Shown: positions 1-14,844 of the stretch, one piece after another
Numbering within the stretch: position 1 is the first letter of the stretch
How the letters are laid out: each line of letters begins with the position of its first letter
Assembly (NCBI RefSeq): GCF_963583255.1
Contig: NC_084803.1
Span: forward strand, 14,891,428-14,955,427
Direction: 5' to 3'
Length of the DNA stretch: 64,000 nucleotides
Source of the DNA: Pyrus communis
Lineage: Eukaryota > Streptophyta > Magnoliopsida > Rosales > Rosaceae
Program-made: the position numbers and the translations under genes
The notes under the pieces: model-generated
The model's input: the letters and a program-made list of their open reading frames with translations, nothing else
Told to the model about the DNA's origin: nothing
The model's database searches: none

Positions 1-96
1 ATCAATTTGGGTTCCCTCCAACTTAAGGACTTCTTTTGCACATATCAGAGCAGACTCATATAAAATCTTTCTTGTTAATGCAAAACACCTTCAAAA
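1..96 (-). other. Possible partial exon at window edge
   Basis: On the minus strand about 30 codons are open to the window edge, reading roughly RCFALTRKILYES then ALICAKEVLKLEG, after an AG that could be a splice acceptor near 97-99. The composition looks protein-like, but I do not recognise the family. The rest of any gene would lie to the left of the window. It could equally be chance. Confidence 0.2.
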
Positions 97-2049
97 TAAT
101 TTCATAGGAAGCACTTATATTTTCTCAAGTTTGTGGGTTCTTTTATTCCATATAACAACAAGATGCATATTTTAGCAACATTCAATTCAACATCAAAAGG
201 GAATTAAAAAGGTGACAAAACAGTGAAAGAAGAAAAAAAAAAAAACCTCAGAATGTTGATTCTATATGAAAAGACAATTAACCCAGCATCCATCGACTTA
301 ATCCAAAGAACCGGAGCAAAGAAAACTCATTTCCATCACAATGAAATTCCGTTGAATCGAAGTTCTCTCCAAGAACAACTAGAATTGGCCAACTGGGTTT
401 CTTACTTTCTATCTAAAGAACATGAAAGGCATACAAAATGCAAAAAGATTAATAAAGTTTGGAACTTTATGCACAAATTATCACACATAAGTAGAAAGTT
501 ATGAAGATTCTCGTGTATTGTTAGGAGAATATAATGGAGTATGATTCTCTCTCCTTCTATTTCCATTTCGTTCCTTTTCCTCTTCTCACACATTACTTTT
601 TGTTTTATTGTTTCTATAAATAAAATTAATATAAAATATTAACTTGACTTAATTGTAACCGTTCAAATAGAAAAGAAGAAAAAGAAAGAAAGATTAGAAG
701 ATGAGAGAATCCTCCTCCGAATATAATTCGCATGCTTCTAAATGTGGGTCGAAAATCATTACCAGGTAGAAAGCAAGAGACATCGGTTTTTTTTTTTTTC
801 TTTTTCTTTTTATAATTTTATGGTGAACAAGCAAGAGACTTTGTTGGACCTGATGCGATGTTGCTCCATGACATGAGGATGACGATCTCGGAATTCTCAG
901 TGGCAAACAAAATAGTGTTTGCGGTGGACGTCCCTCTTTTTTTCACCCTGTAAACTGTAAAGCACCTTGATGGTTTGGTATGGCTGTATTTTAAAAAAAA
1001 AAAAAGTAAAAATTACTTTTGTTTTGTTGTAAGAATAAGTAACTGTAAAATAAAACATTAAAATATTTAGTAATTATAATTATAAAAGTGCTTTTATTTA
1101 AAAAAAATAAATCACAAAACTTACGGGCTTTTCTTCCTTTCTTTTTCTTTATGCTAGAAATTTCTGATCGTTTCCTTTTTCCTTTCTTCTTTGTTTCTCT
1201 TTGTTTCTAGCTTTTTCATTGTTCTTTCTTTCTATTTCTTTCTGCCGCAATGTTTCAGGCTTTTCTTCCATTTTTCATTAATGACCTCTCCTGAAATTTC
1301 AAAGTCCTCACCCATCTTTGTCCCCTTCCCATTTGATGGGGGTGGTGAATCGGGGTAGTAGGAAGAGATGGAGGGGATGTGGTGGTGAATCTGGGTAACA
1401 TTTTGCACCAAGTGATAACAATGGATACAAATGTATGTATGATGTAATTGATTTGTCTTACCTTTTGTCTATGTTTTTTTCTCAGCCAATTTGTTTGAGA
1501 ATGTTTTCAAAATGACTTAAATCGCTTTCTAATAATTAGAAACGCTCTATTAAAAAAGTAATTATGCCACATGCTTATCCAACATAATTATTTATAAAAT
1601 AAAAAATAAAAACCCACTTTTAGCATAAACTCATATAAACACAAATGATTTTTTAAAAAGCAATTGCAAACAGGCAGTGAGGCATGCAACAAGATGAATA
1701 TAAAAAATCAGCAGAAATATATATACTACAACTGGTGACGTCCCGAACCATTTATGTGGACCGTGTGGTCCATACTGGACACTGAGTTGAGTTGGTCTTT
1801 CACCAAAATGATTTAGGACACATGCTCAATATCCTTTTTTAAACAAGAGAACTTTGCACACCAATTTATCATTCATCAGACCAATGTGGATGTACCACTT
1901 CTAAATATCTTCGTCGGAATTTCCAAAACTCATCAAGTGTGCCACTCTAAAATGTCTAGAAAGTGGCAAAAATATCATTGAGAAACGGCTCACATTGCAT
2001 CACAGATGATACGTTTGACTAAACTTTACTAAACATGAGTCGCGGTGGT
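97..2049. other. Gene-free AT-rich spacer
   Basis: No convincing coding exon. Homopolymer A/T runs, a pyrimidine-rich stretch at about 1120-1260 and short open frames without codon character. Part of 960-1680 looks like an old, degraded MITE, but I could not define its ends. Confidence 0.5.
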
Positions 2050-2471
2050 TTGGAACGGTTTTCATCTTGGGTGGTACTTGCGTAATATTCTAAATTTTGT
2101 GTCTACAATTTTCCCTTTTAGTAAAAATTTTGAATTCGTCACTTCGTGCTACGGTCTATTAGTATTCCTCTTCACTTAAGTGAGAAATCTTAAGTACTAA
2201 ATTTTAATAATGAATTGACGGACCACAATGCACACCAGGGTATAATTTAGAGACAAACTATAATTATTCTAAAAGAAAAAAGTAAAGCTTTATAGCTCTT
2301 TTCAACAAAGAGTTGTCGTTTATGAGATTTGAACTCGTGACATCTTTCCACAAACACTTGTACAACAACTATCTGTCAATAACATAAGTGTTTGTCTGAG
2401 TTAAACTTACATCAAGTGATTTAATTTTATACTGTACTAAATTAAATTCCTAATGATTAGGCTTTTTGGTT
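2050..2471. repeat. 3' flank of GLR copy 1, shared with copy 2
   Basis: This stretch aligns with 16295-17241 downstream of the second GLR copy, for example around ACTTGCGTAATA, TCTACAATTTTCCCTTTT and TAATAATGAATTGA. The segmental duplication therefore runs about 600 bp past the stop codons. The copy-2 version is interrupted by a 534-bp LINE fragment that is absent here. Confidence 0.7.
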
Positions 2472-2479
2472 TAGAAAAA

Positions 2480-2622
2480 GGGTAGTGCTATCCACATACC
2501 TATTTTTACCTCTCACACACACTCTTAATTTGCGATCGTCAAATACATAAATTGAAGAAGATTAACTCCAAAAATTAACAAAAATATGTGGAAACTAAAT
2601 ATGAGTGTGAATAGCAATATCC
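2480..2622. mobile_element. 143-bp MITE, hAT-like, 8-bp target duplication
   Basis: Imperfect terminal inverted repeats (GGGTAGTGCTATCCACA left; the right end reads GGATATTGCTATTCACA on the other strand) are flanked by the direct repeat TAGAAAAA at 2472-2479 and 2623-2630. The equivalent place beside GLR copy 2 (about 17603-17620) is an empty site. The insertion therefore followed the GLR duplication. An 8-bp duplication points to the hAT superfamily. Confidence 0.75.
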
Positions 2623-2647
2623 TAGAAAAAAAGGACTCATCATTTGT

Positions 2648-6461
<3,814 letters not shown>

Positions 6462-6485
6462 GTTTAAGCTCCAAAAGAGGGAACA

Positions 6486-6620
6486 ACGAGTTAGGCCAGT
6501 TGATTAGGGCAGTGTGCTCGCACTTTCCTTGTACACAAGTTCGAATCCCTGTCTCTGCATATTAGAGTAGTTTATACGATCATGTATAGAGAGCCAAATT
6601 ACAGTAAATCAAACATGAAT
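6486..6620 (+). repeat. tRNA-derived SINE fragment
   Basis: Just upstream of GLR copy 1. TTAGGGCAGTGTG resembles a pol III box A and AGTTCGAATCCC a box B at tRNA-like spacing, as in the 5' part of tRNA-derived SINEs. No clear tail or target duplication. It is not a foldable tRNA by eye. It may contribute promoter sequence to the GLR gene. Confidence 0.4.
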
Positions 6621-7165
6621 AAGATCAATCTGAAGGGCAACGAATGATGATTAAAGCTTACATTATTTATCGTCACTCAAGCCAAACGCGTACATACGAG
6701 CTCCACGAGAAGGACAATTATGAAATTAGCTTCGTATTTTTAAGTCCAGAAATGGCCTGTGTGTTGTGCAGATGACCAAGGGATTATATAAGCACTAAAA
6801 CAGCACGGGAAAACAAGAGCTACCCAATAAGCTTGAAGTCTGCGGGGACATAGCTGGTGTTAGAATTTGAGTGTATACGGTACACGGTGTTGAAGAAAAA
6901 GTATCAGAACCAAATAAACAAAATTATGACATGATCAAACAAAAAATTATCTTGTTTTGGAAATGTGTACTTTGCTATGTACGTAGCTGATACCGAACAC
7001 GAATCTACAATATTGAAAAATTATAGCTCGAATTTGAGTATGAAATTGTAACGCTCAATCTACAATGCTTATTTCGATGACAACAATAAAAAATTATGAT
7101 ATGTACACCTTGGCATTCTTAAACAACAAACAGCAACCTAACTCAACAAATGGGTGCATTTTTCT

Positions 7166-7395
7166 GGAAATGGATCCTCTCCGGATCCTTATGTGGGGAT
7201 CTTAGGGATTCTAGGGATCCCCACATCTCATCCGTTCATCGTATATCGTGCGATTAGTTTTCGTCAGGTACTATTTGTGTTTAATTTTAAATAATAAAAG
7301 TCAAATAATTTCTGACCGTACGATACACGATGAACGGTTGAGATGTGAGGATCCCTAAGATCCTCACATAAAGGATCCGAAGAGGATCCATTTCC
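7166..7395. mobile_element. 230-bp MITE, Mutator-like, 9-bp target duplication
   Basis: Long terminal inverted repeats beginning GGAAATGGATCCTCT and ending AGAGGATCCATTTCC, continuing inward through the GGATCCTTATGTGGGGATC-like arm. They are flanked by perfect 9-bp direct repeats CATTTTTCT at 7157-7165 and 7396-7404. A 9-bp duplication is typical of Mutator-like elements. A diverged relative lies at about 27480-27692. Confidence 0.85.
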
Positions 7396-7613
7396 CATTT
7401 TTCTCACCACCTTGAAGTGATGGTAATACTCACCACTATAGTTATTATGATTGTATGAATTTAAATCTTGAGATTTGTGTCTATCTATTATATAGATTTC
7501 AAAATTTAAACAGATCCGATGATAATAAATAGGGTGAGGAGAGCAACATCATCACTTGAGGATGGTGAGCGAAAATATAGCAAAAGACAAAAGTTTTTGA
7601 AAGTTTTTTTACA

Positions 7614-7773
7614 GAAATGCTAAGGAGACACTCAAAGTGGGACTCTCCATAAAATTTTTGTCACGTCACAATTAAACGTTAATTCTCATATCAACTCTAT
7701 AAAAAATTGTGCAAAAAAATGAGGTGCCAAAAAATTCATAAGACTCTCAATTTGAGAGAGTCTACTTGACATT
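7614..7773. mobile_element. Probable MITE with imperfect TIRs
   Basis: The left end (GAAATGCTAAGGAGAC..) and right end (..GAGTCTACTTGACATTTC) are imperfect inverted repeats, with a GAGACTCTC-type core in each arm. Target duplication not clear because both flanks are T-rich. A fragment resembling its interior occurs near 55365-55410. Confidence 0.5.
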
Positions 7774-9287
7774 TCCTTCTTCTTTTTTTTTTTTAATCAA
7801 AAAATCCTGTCATCAATGATAATGCTAAGGAGAATGGGCAACTATGAGAATGGGCACCCATGGCAACTATGAGAGAGTCTCTTTAACATTATCCATATTA
7901 ATAGCACCCATTGGGAATGGGCAACTAGTATACCATTATTATCCAATTGACTTGACTTGATTAATGGCCCCTCTCACCACTATTTTAAGAAAGTCTGTTT
8001 TTCTTTTTCTTTTTTTTTTGGAAAATTTTAGGAAAGTCTGCTTTGTTTTTTATTCTCATAAATGATTTCGCTAATAAGTTAGATTGTTAAATAGTAAGGA
8101 GAAGAAAATTACTGGAGATCGAACTTGAACTAGGATATATAGATATTATTACTTTTCGTTACTGCGGTAAAACGTCATATGTAAAAATGATAAGATAAAT
8201 GTCTTGTGACATAATCATGACTCGTAATTGATACTCTTTTTTTTTCTTTTTTTTTAGGAAAGGTAAAGTTATTATTACCTTAAAAAAAAAAAAAAAAAAA
8301 AGGTTATTATATTAGCATCCCACAAATTGTTGAATATCCTATACACTTAATATAACTCACATTTACTTTTTCAATTAAAAATTATCTTAATACACCCCAC
8401 TTCCTTCCACATAATACCCCCACACTCCACAGTCTTAACATACACCTTACATTTTCTACACATACCCCACATTTTTTATACACCCCACTATGCTCAAATC
8501 TTATAATACTTATTTTTAATTTTGCTGAATGATTTCAAACCATCTGAACGTTAGTTTGCCGAATGATTTGAAAAAATGTTTAGGTTCATTTGAACGTTTT
8601 TTCAATAAGAATAATAATGATTTCAAAGCTTTCGAAACACCGATTTCGTGTTTCATTCGTCAAAAATAATTTTTCTCAATCAACATGTTTGTAGTTTCAT
8701 TGCTTTGGGTTTTATTCAACAATTGAGGGTGAGAAGGGTTTTGATAGTTGAAGTAGATAAATAATAAGTTAAAAGTGACTTGGGGTGTATTTATAAATTT
8801 TTTATTATTTTTTAAACCTAATAAGGTCAAAATAAAAAAGCTAAAAAGGAGATCTAATTACAATAAAAGCACAAAATAAGATTGTCATTTTTTCTCCATA
8901 ACAGTTCTCACTGATCACCGAAATTTTTTTTGTCCTATAATCAAGAAAGTGGAGAAGGAGCTACTCGCCACTAAGCTAGGTCGGAGGATATGAGGAGACT
9001 TTGGAGGAGATGACATTGATTAATGATAATGGATTGCATAAAATAATCAGGCAAGGACAACCAAGCCATTGGGAGGAAAATGCAGAGTAACATTCATGAC
9101 ATAAGTACTCAATTACTCTAACGTTTTGTCAATCATACAATAATATGTGTAAATTCTTTTACGCATACAATTACAATATACTCGTCATATAAAAAGTCAG
9201 CCTCGGTGAAAATGAGTTTCTATCTTTTCAATAACCCCACGTCTTTCCACGCACATTTATTTCACAACATATCAGGCACTTTAGCAA
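7774..9287. other. Gene-free AT-rich spacer
   Basis: No coding signal. Contains short direct repeats with GGGCAACTA and AATGGGCA at 7840-7930, poly-T and poly-A runs at 8232-8300, and AT-rich sequence. Confidence 0.5.
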
Positions 9288-9640
9288 AGGGATCCCCATT
9301 TTTGTCAAAAAATGAAGATTAGGTGTAGGGTCCACTTCACATTGAATTTCAACGATTCGAACCGTCTATTTTGTAAGTCTTGATTCATAAATCATCTTTG
9401 CAAAAATTCAATTCAATCCAAAATAATTTGCCTATTTATTATCAAGATAAAATTTCATTATTTCTTATATAACAAAGTATTCGTTAATTTTTTTTAACCC
9501 AATTAGATGTCTTAAATATTTTCGATTTGGCTAATATTTTGTAAGGATGATCTATAAGGTGCAATTTGAAAATAGAGGATTCAAATTGTTAGTTTGATGT
9601 GGTGTGGACTGCATAACTAATCCCTATTTTTATGAAAAAA
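9288..9640. mobile_element. Foldback-type MITE of about 350 bp
   Basis: The left arm (GGGATCCCCATTTTTGTCA.., then CGAACCGTCTATTTTGTAAG) and the reversed right arm (..CATAAAAATAGGGATTAG, CCTCTATTTTCAAATTGCA) are imperfect complements over about 100 bases each, leaving a short AT-rich centre. Ends and target duplication are approximate. Confidence 0.5.
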
Positions 9641-9861
9641 AATAAAAAGCTCTCCCCTTAAAAACTTCCTATATAATATATTCCAAGGATGACCTAGGTA
9701 AACCCCCCAAGTCTAAGGTCTCAACTAATCATGAGTTCATAACTAACGCGTGGTGCTTTTGGACTTCTTGTTGTGTCACACGTCTAAACATTTGTACCGC
9801 GTTCAGCCTTTGGACTCTTCAAATGAGTTTCAAACTTACTGTAGAAAAAAAGTTACTTGCA

Positions 9862-10285
9862 TGGACAGACGGAGCCAATGACGGCTTACTGGGGGCAGAT
9901 GCCCCCACTTAAGTAATTCGTTTGTTTAGTTGCATATTACAATTATATAATATACACTGGTTATCTTTGAAGAAAATATATGTATCTAATATCCAACATA
10001 CATTCATTCTACTTATATTCCATATTAAATATTATATGAGCAATAGTGCTCTTGTTATGTCATTCAAACCGAAAAAACCCTCTCCCGCCTATCATGTACT
10101 TACATATTTTCTCATCACTTTGCCACTGTCCACTACTATATTGAAATTTTTGTAACATTGGAATTATGATACATTATCATTTGAAACCATCATTAATATC
10201 ATATTGCATATAATCATACTATAATAAGGTTTTCTTAGTTGTTTTCGGTTGCCCTCACTAGATGAAATTTCTGGCTCCGTTCCTG
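9862..10285. mobile_element. 424-bp non-autonomous DNA transposon
   Basis: Perfect 10-bp direct repeats GTTACTTGCA at 9852-9861 and 10286-10295 bound a segment whose ends carry short inverted repeats around ACGGAGCCA (left) and TGGCTCCGT (right). The target-duplication length suits a Mutator-like element. No coding capacity; the small open frame inside has no family resemblance. Confidence 0.65.
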
Positions 10286-10403
10286 GTTACTTGCACTTAA
10301 GATTTCATGAACGACCATATTACAATTATAAATTTGATAATTTTTATGAAGGATTAAGTACTAAAATTTCTACAAACTTTTAATGTCATTTCAAATTATT
10401 CTC

Positions 10404-12548
10404 TGATAGGAGCATATTTATGCTACTTAGTTGTGTTGTTTCCTTACACTTAGTGAGTTAATTACTATGTATTTCAGCCTTTTAAAGTATTTTCGTGTGT
10501 TTTTAGGTCCTAATGGCAAAAGGAGCAAGAAAGTGCATTTTGAGGCTATTTGGAGCATTTTTGGGCATGGATTGGATAGCTTAATCATGTAGCAATGAGG
10601 ATGGACGAAATTGAAGACTAGAAGAGCTAGGAAAGGCTACAAATCTGGTGGAAGAAGTTCTATTCCAATGAAGATAAGGAAGAAGCAAGAAACAAGGGAT
10701 CTTATCCAAACCTTATCTTATCCAAACCTTATCTTATCTTATCCAAACCTTATCCTATCCTATCTCTAACATTATCCTATTCTTTCCTATCCAAATTAGG
10801 TGGGGACTTAAACTTAGCTATTTAGGTGGGATTAGATATATATCTAAACACTTAGAACAGGTTCTAGACCCTCATTCCTTTGTATGCCGCATGTACACCA
10901 CTCCTAGTAGGTTTAGGAATTGAAAACCTTATCCTACTCTTATATCACATGTTCATATCCCTTTAGGATTAGGAATCTGTTCTAAACCCTTCTTTCTAGA
11001 AGCCTTATCTTATCCCTACAGCCCTTGCCGCACATATCCTTCTAGAATCCCTAAATCCTAGCTAAATTCCCTATTCCAAATCCCACTTAATTTCTGCCTC
11101 GAGTTAACCTTTTTCCAATGGGATTAGGCAATCCTTTTCCTACACTAAGTGTGCCAAAACTAGCCTATATAAACAGCCTTGCCGTGCCATTTAATAATGA
11201 CCATCCCTTCACACAACATTCATACATCCCTTCAGAAATCAACCTTTGCCGTGACCTTGCAACCACCCATCCATTATTCCCCTACTTCCATACATCCATC
11301 CCAACCTCCATACACCACCATAACCCCTTGCCGCACCACCATATATACCTAAAACCATCCAAAATCCAGAAAATCGTCCACAAACTCACCATAGACCCTT
11401 GTGCCGTAACCTAGCAAGGAGGAGGAGAAGGAAGACCAAGCCTTGGGCGTTTGTACATTCAAGTTGGAGTGTTGGACGTGTCTAGGTGTAATCTATCTTT
11501 TATTTTCAATGTTTAAATCTATATTGCTTTGTTTTGTCATGAACATGAGAGGCTAAACTCGTTTTAGCCTAGGGATGCTTTGAAACCATGATTACAATTA
11601 TAATATGATTTGATTAATTCCAGTTGTGATTTCATAAATTGTGAATGCAATTTACTTAACCGTTTGATGGATAACTTATTCTTGTATGTTTATTAGGGAG
11701 GCCTACTTAATTTGCATGCTTGAATTTGGGGCTAGAATATAAGGGTGTTTCACATAATCGTCACAAACTTATATTCACAAGTAGTTAAGGTTGTTTTCAC
11801 AATCATGTTAAGTAAATTCCTAGCATGCGTATCATGATGTCATAGTTACAAGTGCTTTGTCAATACTTATGGTTTCCATTGAACGTAATGATCTTTAACC
11901 GTATCTCTATTATGATGTCATGTAGGGGACTTTTTGAAGAATGCTTTGGGTTGTCGTATGATGTCATCCAATCCACTAACTTAAGGGAAATCTGAGGGTT
12001 AATTAGTGATGTCACGGTTAATCTGGGGTGTTGAGGTTCATGGTTTATCGGAAAAGCAACTGGAAATCAATTTATGTTAGAAAGTATCATGTGTGGAGAA
12101 GTATCCCTTGGCTATCCCATCATCCATTAGTTTTTCTTATTTTCGTCCAAAATCTGTTTTAAAGTTTTAAGACACTTGTTTCTTTTAAATTCGTCCAAAA
12201 TCAAAACCCCCTTTCTTATTTGTTCCAAATCTGTCCAAAAGAGTCTTTTTGAGTCTTTAGAGTCAAAACCAAGTGTATTTTCGTCCAAATTAAGTCATAG
12301 TCTAAATTGAGTCTTTTTGGTTGTTTTTGGTTGTTTTGAGTCTTTAAAGTTTGTTTTGAGTCATATAAGTTAGTAAGAGTCTTGTGAGTCTATTTAAAGT
12401 GTTTTAAAACATATTTTCACATCTTTGAGTCAATTTTCATTAGATTAGCAATCCCTCCTAATCCCCGGCCTAGAACGATCCCTACTTATATCTATACTAC
12501 AATTGTCGAAAAGAGGGTTTAATTTGTGTGCTTATATATTTCGCATCA
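10404..12548 (+). mobile_element. 2.1-kb solo LTR
   Basis: Starts TGATAGGAGCATATTTATGC and ends TTCGCATCA (TG..CA). It is flanked by TTCTC at 10399-10403 and GTCTC at 12549-12553, a 4-of-5 match. The intact right arm of the host foldback element reads GGTCTCAAC across the equivalent point, confirming a single insertion with a 5-bp duplication. A TATA-like box CCTATATAAACAG lies near 11164. No primer-binding site or pol genes follow, so the internal region was lost by LTR-LTR recombination. Family not identified; strand assigned from the TATA box. Confidence 0.7.
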
Positions 12549-13245
12549 GTCTCAACTATTTTAAACGTACCAAATAAGTACTTAAACTTATTGAAAATGT
12601 CACTTATGTTAAGTCCCAGTTAATTCTTTCATTAAATGGCAACAATGAGTCCTAGTTTTTAGCTTATTTGGTCACTAAAATAAGAATAAAAATAATTTAA
12701 AAAGAGACATGAAGATAAAAAAATTACAAGTAAATTCACAAATAAAATAAAATGAAGATCCGGAAACATTAAGCCCCGCCACCTCCAAGCTTAACTTCGG
12801 CCATCGAAGTTCCCTCCCAACCTTTATATTCAAAACCCACCAACTAGTTTAGCTTCTAGTTCTTCTTTGTGGCTTGTGAAGATGGTGGTGGCTGCATGAC
12901 CTAGGGTTGGGCAAACGGGTCTTGGGCCCGCGGGTAGGGGCGGGTATAGGCGGGTCGGGGCGGGTACGGGACAGGTCATGTTTTTAAATAGGGGAAACGG
13001 GGCGGGGCGGGCCTAGGTAATGGCATTCTAGGGTCGGGCCGGTTCCAGATTTATAGAAAAACGGGGCCCCGAACCGGCCCGTTTGTAATTGAAATGGACG
13101 GCCCAGATTGAAAATAAACATACCTTCCAATCATGACCGTTGGTTTTAGGTTTTACCCTAATAGAGTCTTTGCTCTCTCTCGATCGACCTTGACCTTTCC
13201 GTCTCTAAACTCTGAACTCTGAAGTCCGACATCTCATCCTCGATT

Positions 13246-13340
13246 TTCTTCTTGAAGTCTGACATCACCTCACCGTCTCTGAAGTCCGACATCACCTCTC
13301 CGTCTCTGAAGTCCGACCTCACCTCGACCTCGACCTCTCC
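13246..13340 (+). repeat. Tandem 27-bp repeats inside the hAT element
   Basis: About 2.6 units of CTGAAGTCCGACATCACC plus CTCTCCGTCT-type sequence. On the plus strand they read as a repeated 9-residue unit LKSDITSPS. The surrounding 13150-13440 is rich in TCGACCTC motifs. No known domain. Confidence 0.6.
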
Positions 13341-13697
13341 GTCTTTACTCTCTCTCGACCTCGACCTCGATCTTCTTCTTGATTGTTCTCCTCGACATCT
13401 CATCCTAGACCTAGGCACCCGCACAACCCATCTTCCCGATTCTTGTTCACTCTTTCCCAACGACATCACCGCCGTCGCGATCACCAACACTCCATCGCTG
13501 TTGCCAGTTCAGGTGAATTCTTTAACCTCTTTTTTTTTTTTTTTTTTTTTTTTTAATAGGTTCTTTAACCTCTGATCTGATCTGATGTATGTAATCTGTG
13601 CTCAATATATTGGGATGTTCATGTTTGTTCTTGCTGATTTGGTGGATTTTTTTTTATTTTTTAGCTTGTTTTCAATGAAAGGTAATAAACGTTAGTG

Positions 13698-14662
13698 TAC
13701 ATCTACTCTCGGAGGCACCACAGGCACGACCTTAACGACCGTCAGTGTACATCTACTCTCGTCCGGCACATCAAAGCCCCTGTCCATCTTGTACATCTCT
13801 CTCTCTCTCTCTCTCTCTGTATGTGTGTGTGTGTGTGTGTGTGTATATATTTGATTAGTTTTGATCTGGGATTTGTCTAGTGGAGATGTAAATATCATGC
13901 ATCTCACAAATAGGTAGGTGGGTGTTCATGTTACAATTGGATTTGGAGTTTAATGTAGGAGTTGTGGCATCAGTTTGTGAAGATGGGGTTACCGGGATTC
14001 GACATTTTGGATTGTTTTTGCTCTATAAAGTTTTGTTCGTTTTCCTTAGGACATGTGTGATCGCATTTCTGGAGAGCATCTGAGCTTTAATCTGTGGAGT
14101 TTGTATTGGATTCCTTAATGCTTTTGCCTACATTGATGTGGTGTGTTGATCGATTAGATCATTGTAGCTCTTTACTCACGGTGTCTCTGCGTGTGTAGTT
14201 GTTAAGAAAATTGGGGAGAAATAGAAAAAAGAAAGGAAATTTTGATTGCTTTTCTGGGATTTTTTTTTTTTGTTCAATTGTTTGATAGCTCAGAAATGTA
14301 ATTACGGCTATTTTTTTAAATGTTCGATTGTTTCTTATTCCCTGTTTCCAACAAAATGGAAGATTAAGGTGTGTTTGAGAGAGATTCTCAATGAGTATGA
14401 ACAGTTATCCCTTTTTAGTAATGTGAATTGTTTTGTTTCTCTTCAGGTTTGGTCGTTGGTTAGACGATTTGATCAACGGCAAAAGTATAAGCCATTCGTC
14501 AGCAGGTGTGTGGTGCAGGGGAACCTTGAGATTGGAAGTCTCAGAGAAGTTGATGTTAAGTCTGGGCTTCCTGCCACTACAAGTACTGAAAGATTGGAAC
14601 TTCTTGACGATGACGAGCATATTCTTAGCATTAAAATAATTGGTGGGGATCACAGACTTAGG
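13698..14662 (+). pseudogene. Captured PYL-type ABA receptor gene fragment
   Basis: PYR/PYL/RCAR proteins are soluble START-fold abscisic-acid receptors that inhibit clade A PP2Cs. Two exon pieces are recognisable. One is at 13698-13790, reading RRHHRHDLNDRQCTSTLV then RHIKAPVHL. The other is at 14447-14662, reading VWSLVRRFDQRQKYKPFVS, then the gate loop SGLPA, TSTERLELLDDDEHIL and the latch GGDHRL. The intron (GT at 13791, AG at 14446) sits in the phase expected between VHL and VWS. A GT follows the latch at 14663 as if intron 2 began there. The N-terminus and last exon are missing, so no receptor can be made. The retained intron shows capture as DNA, not through mRNA. The family resemblance (PYL7/8/9 side) is recall-based. 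Confidence 0.88.
13796..13850. repeat. CT/GT microsatellite
   Basis: A (CT)n run followed directly by (GT)n and TATATAT, lying just inside the intron of the captured PYL fragment. Confidence 0.9.
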
Positions 14663-14666
14663 GTAT

Positions 14667-14844
14667 GAAGACTTTGATATGAAGTTCTGTGTTCACCGGA
14701 GTCTTTGCATATCCTTTTATAATTCAGCACATACTTCTCTTTTCCTTTTATTTGGTTGCACATTTCTCAGCATACAAGCTAAAAGGTTAACTAGTTCACA
14801 AGATTTTGACATGAAGTTCTGTGTTCACCGGAGTCTTTGCATAT
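14667..14844. repeat. 46-bp direct repeat plus short tandem repeats
   Basis: The sequence containing GAAGTTCTGTGTTCACCGGA occurs at 14667-14712 and again at 14800-14844 with few differences. It is followed (14860-14925) by about three units of TGTGCAGATTGCAATC. All of it lies between the PYL fragment and the right end of the hAT element. Confidence 0.75.

Noticed and set aside
6486..6570. tRNA gene upstream of GLR copy 1
   Set aside because: Box-like motifs are present, but I could not pair an acceptor stem or anticodon arm; SINE fragment preferred.
11118..11414. Pro/His-rich frame in the 2.1-kb LTR
   Set aside because: Lies after the LTR TATA box in low-complexity CCA-rich leader sequence; no family resemblance.
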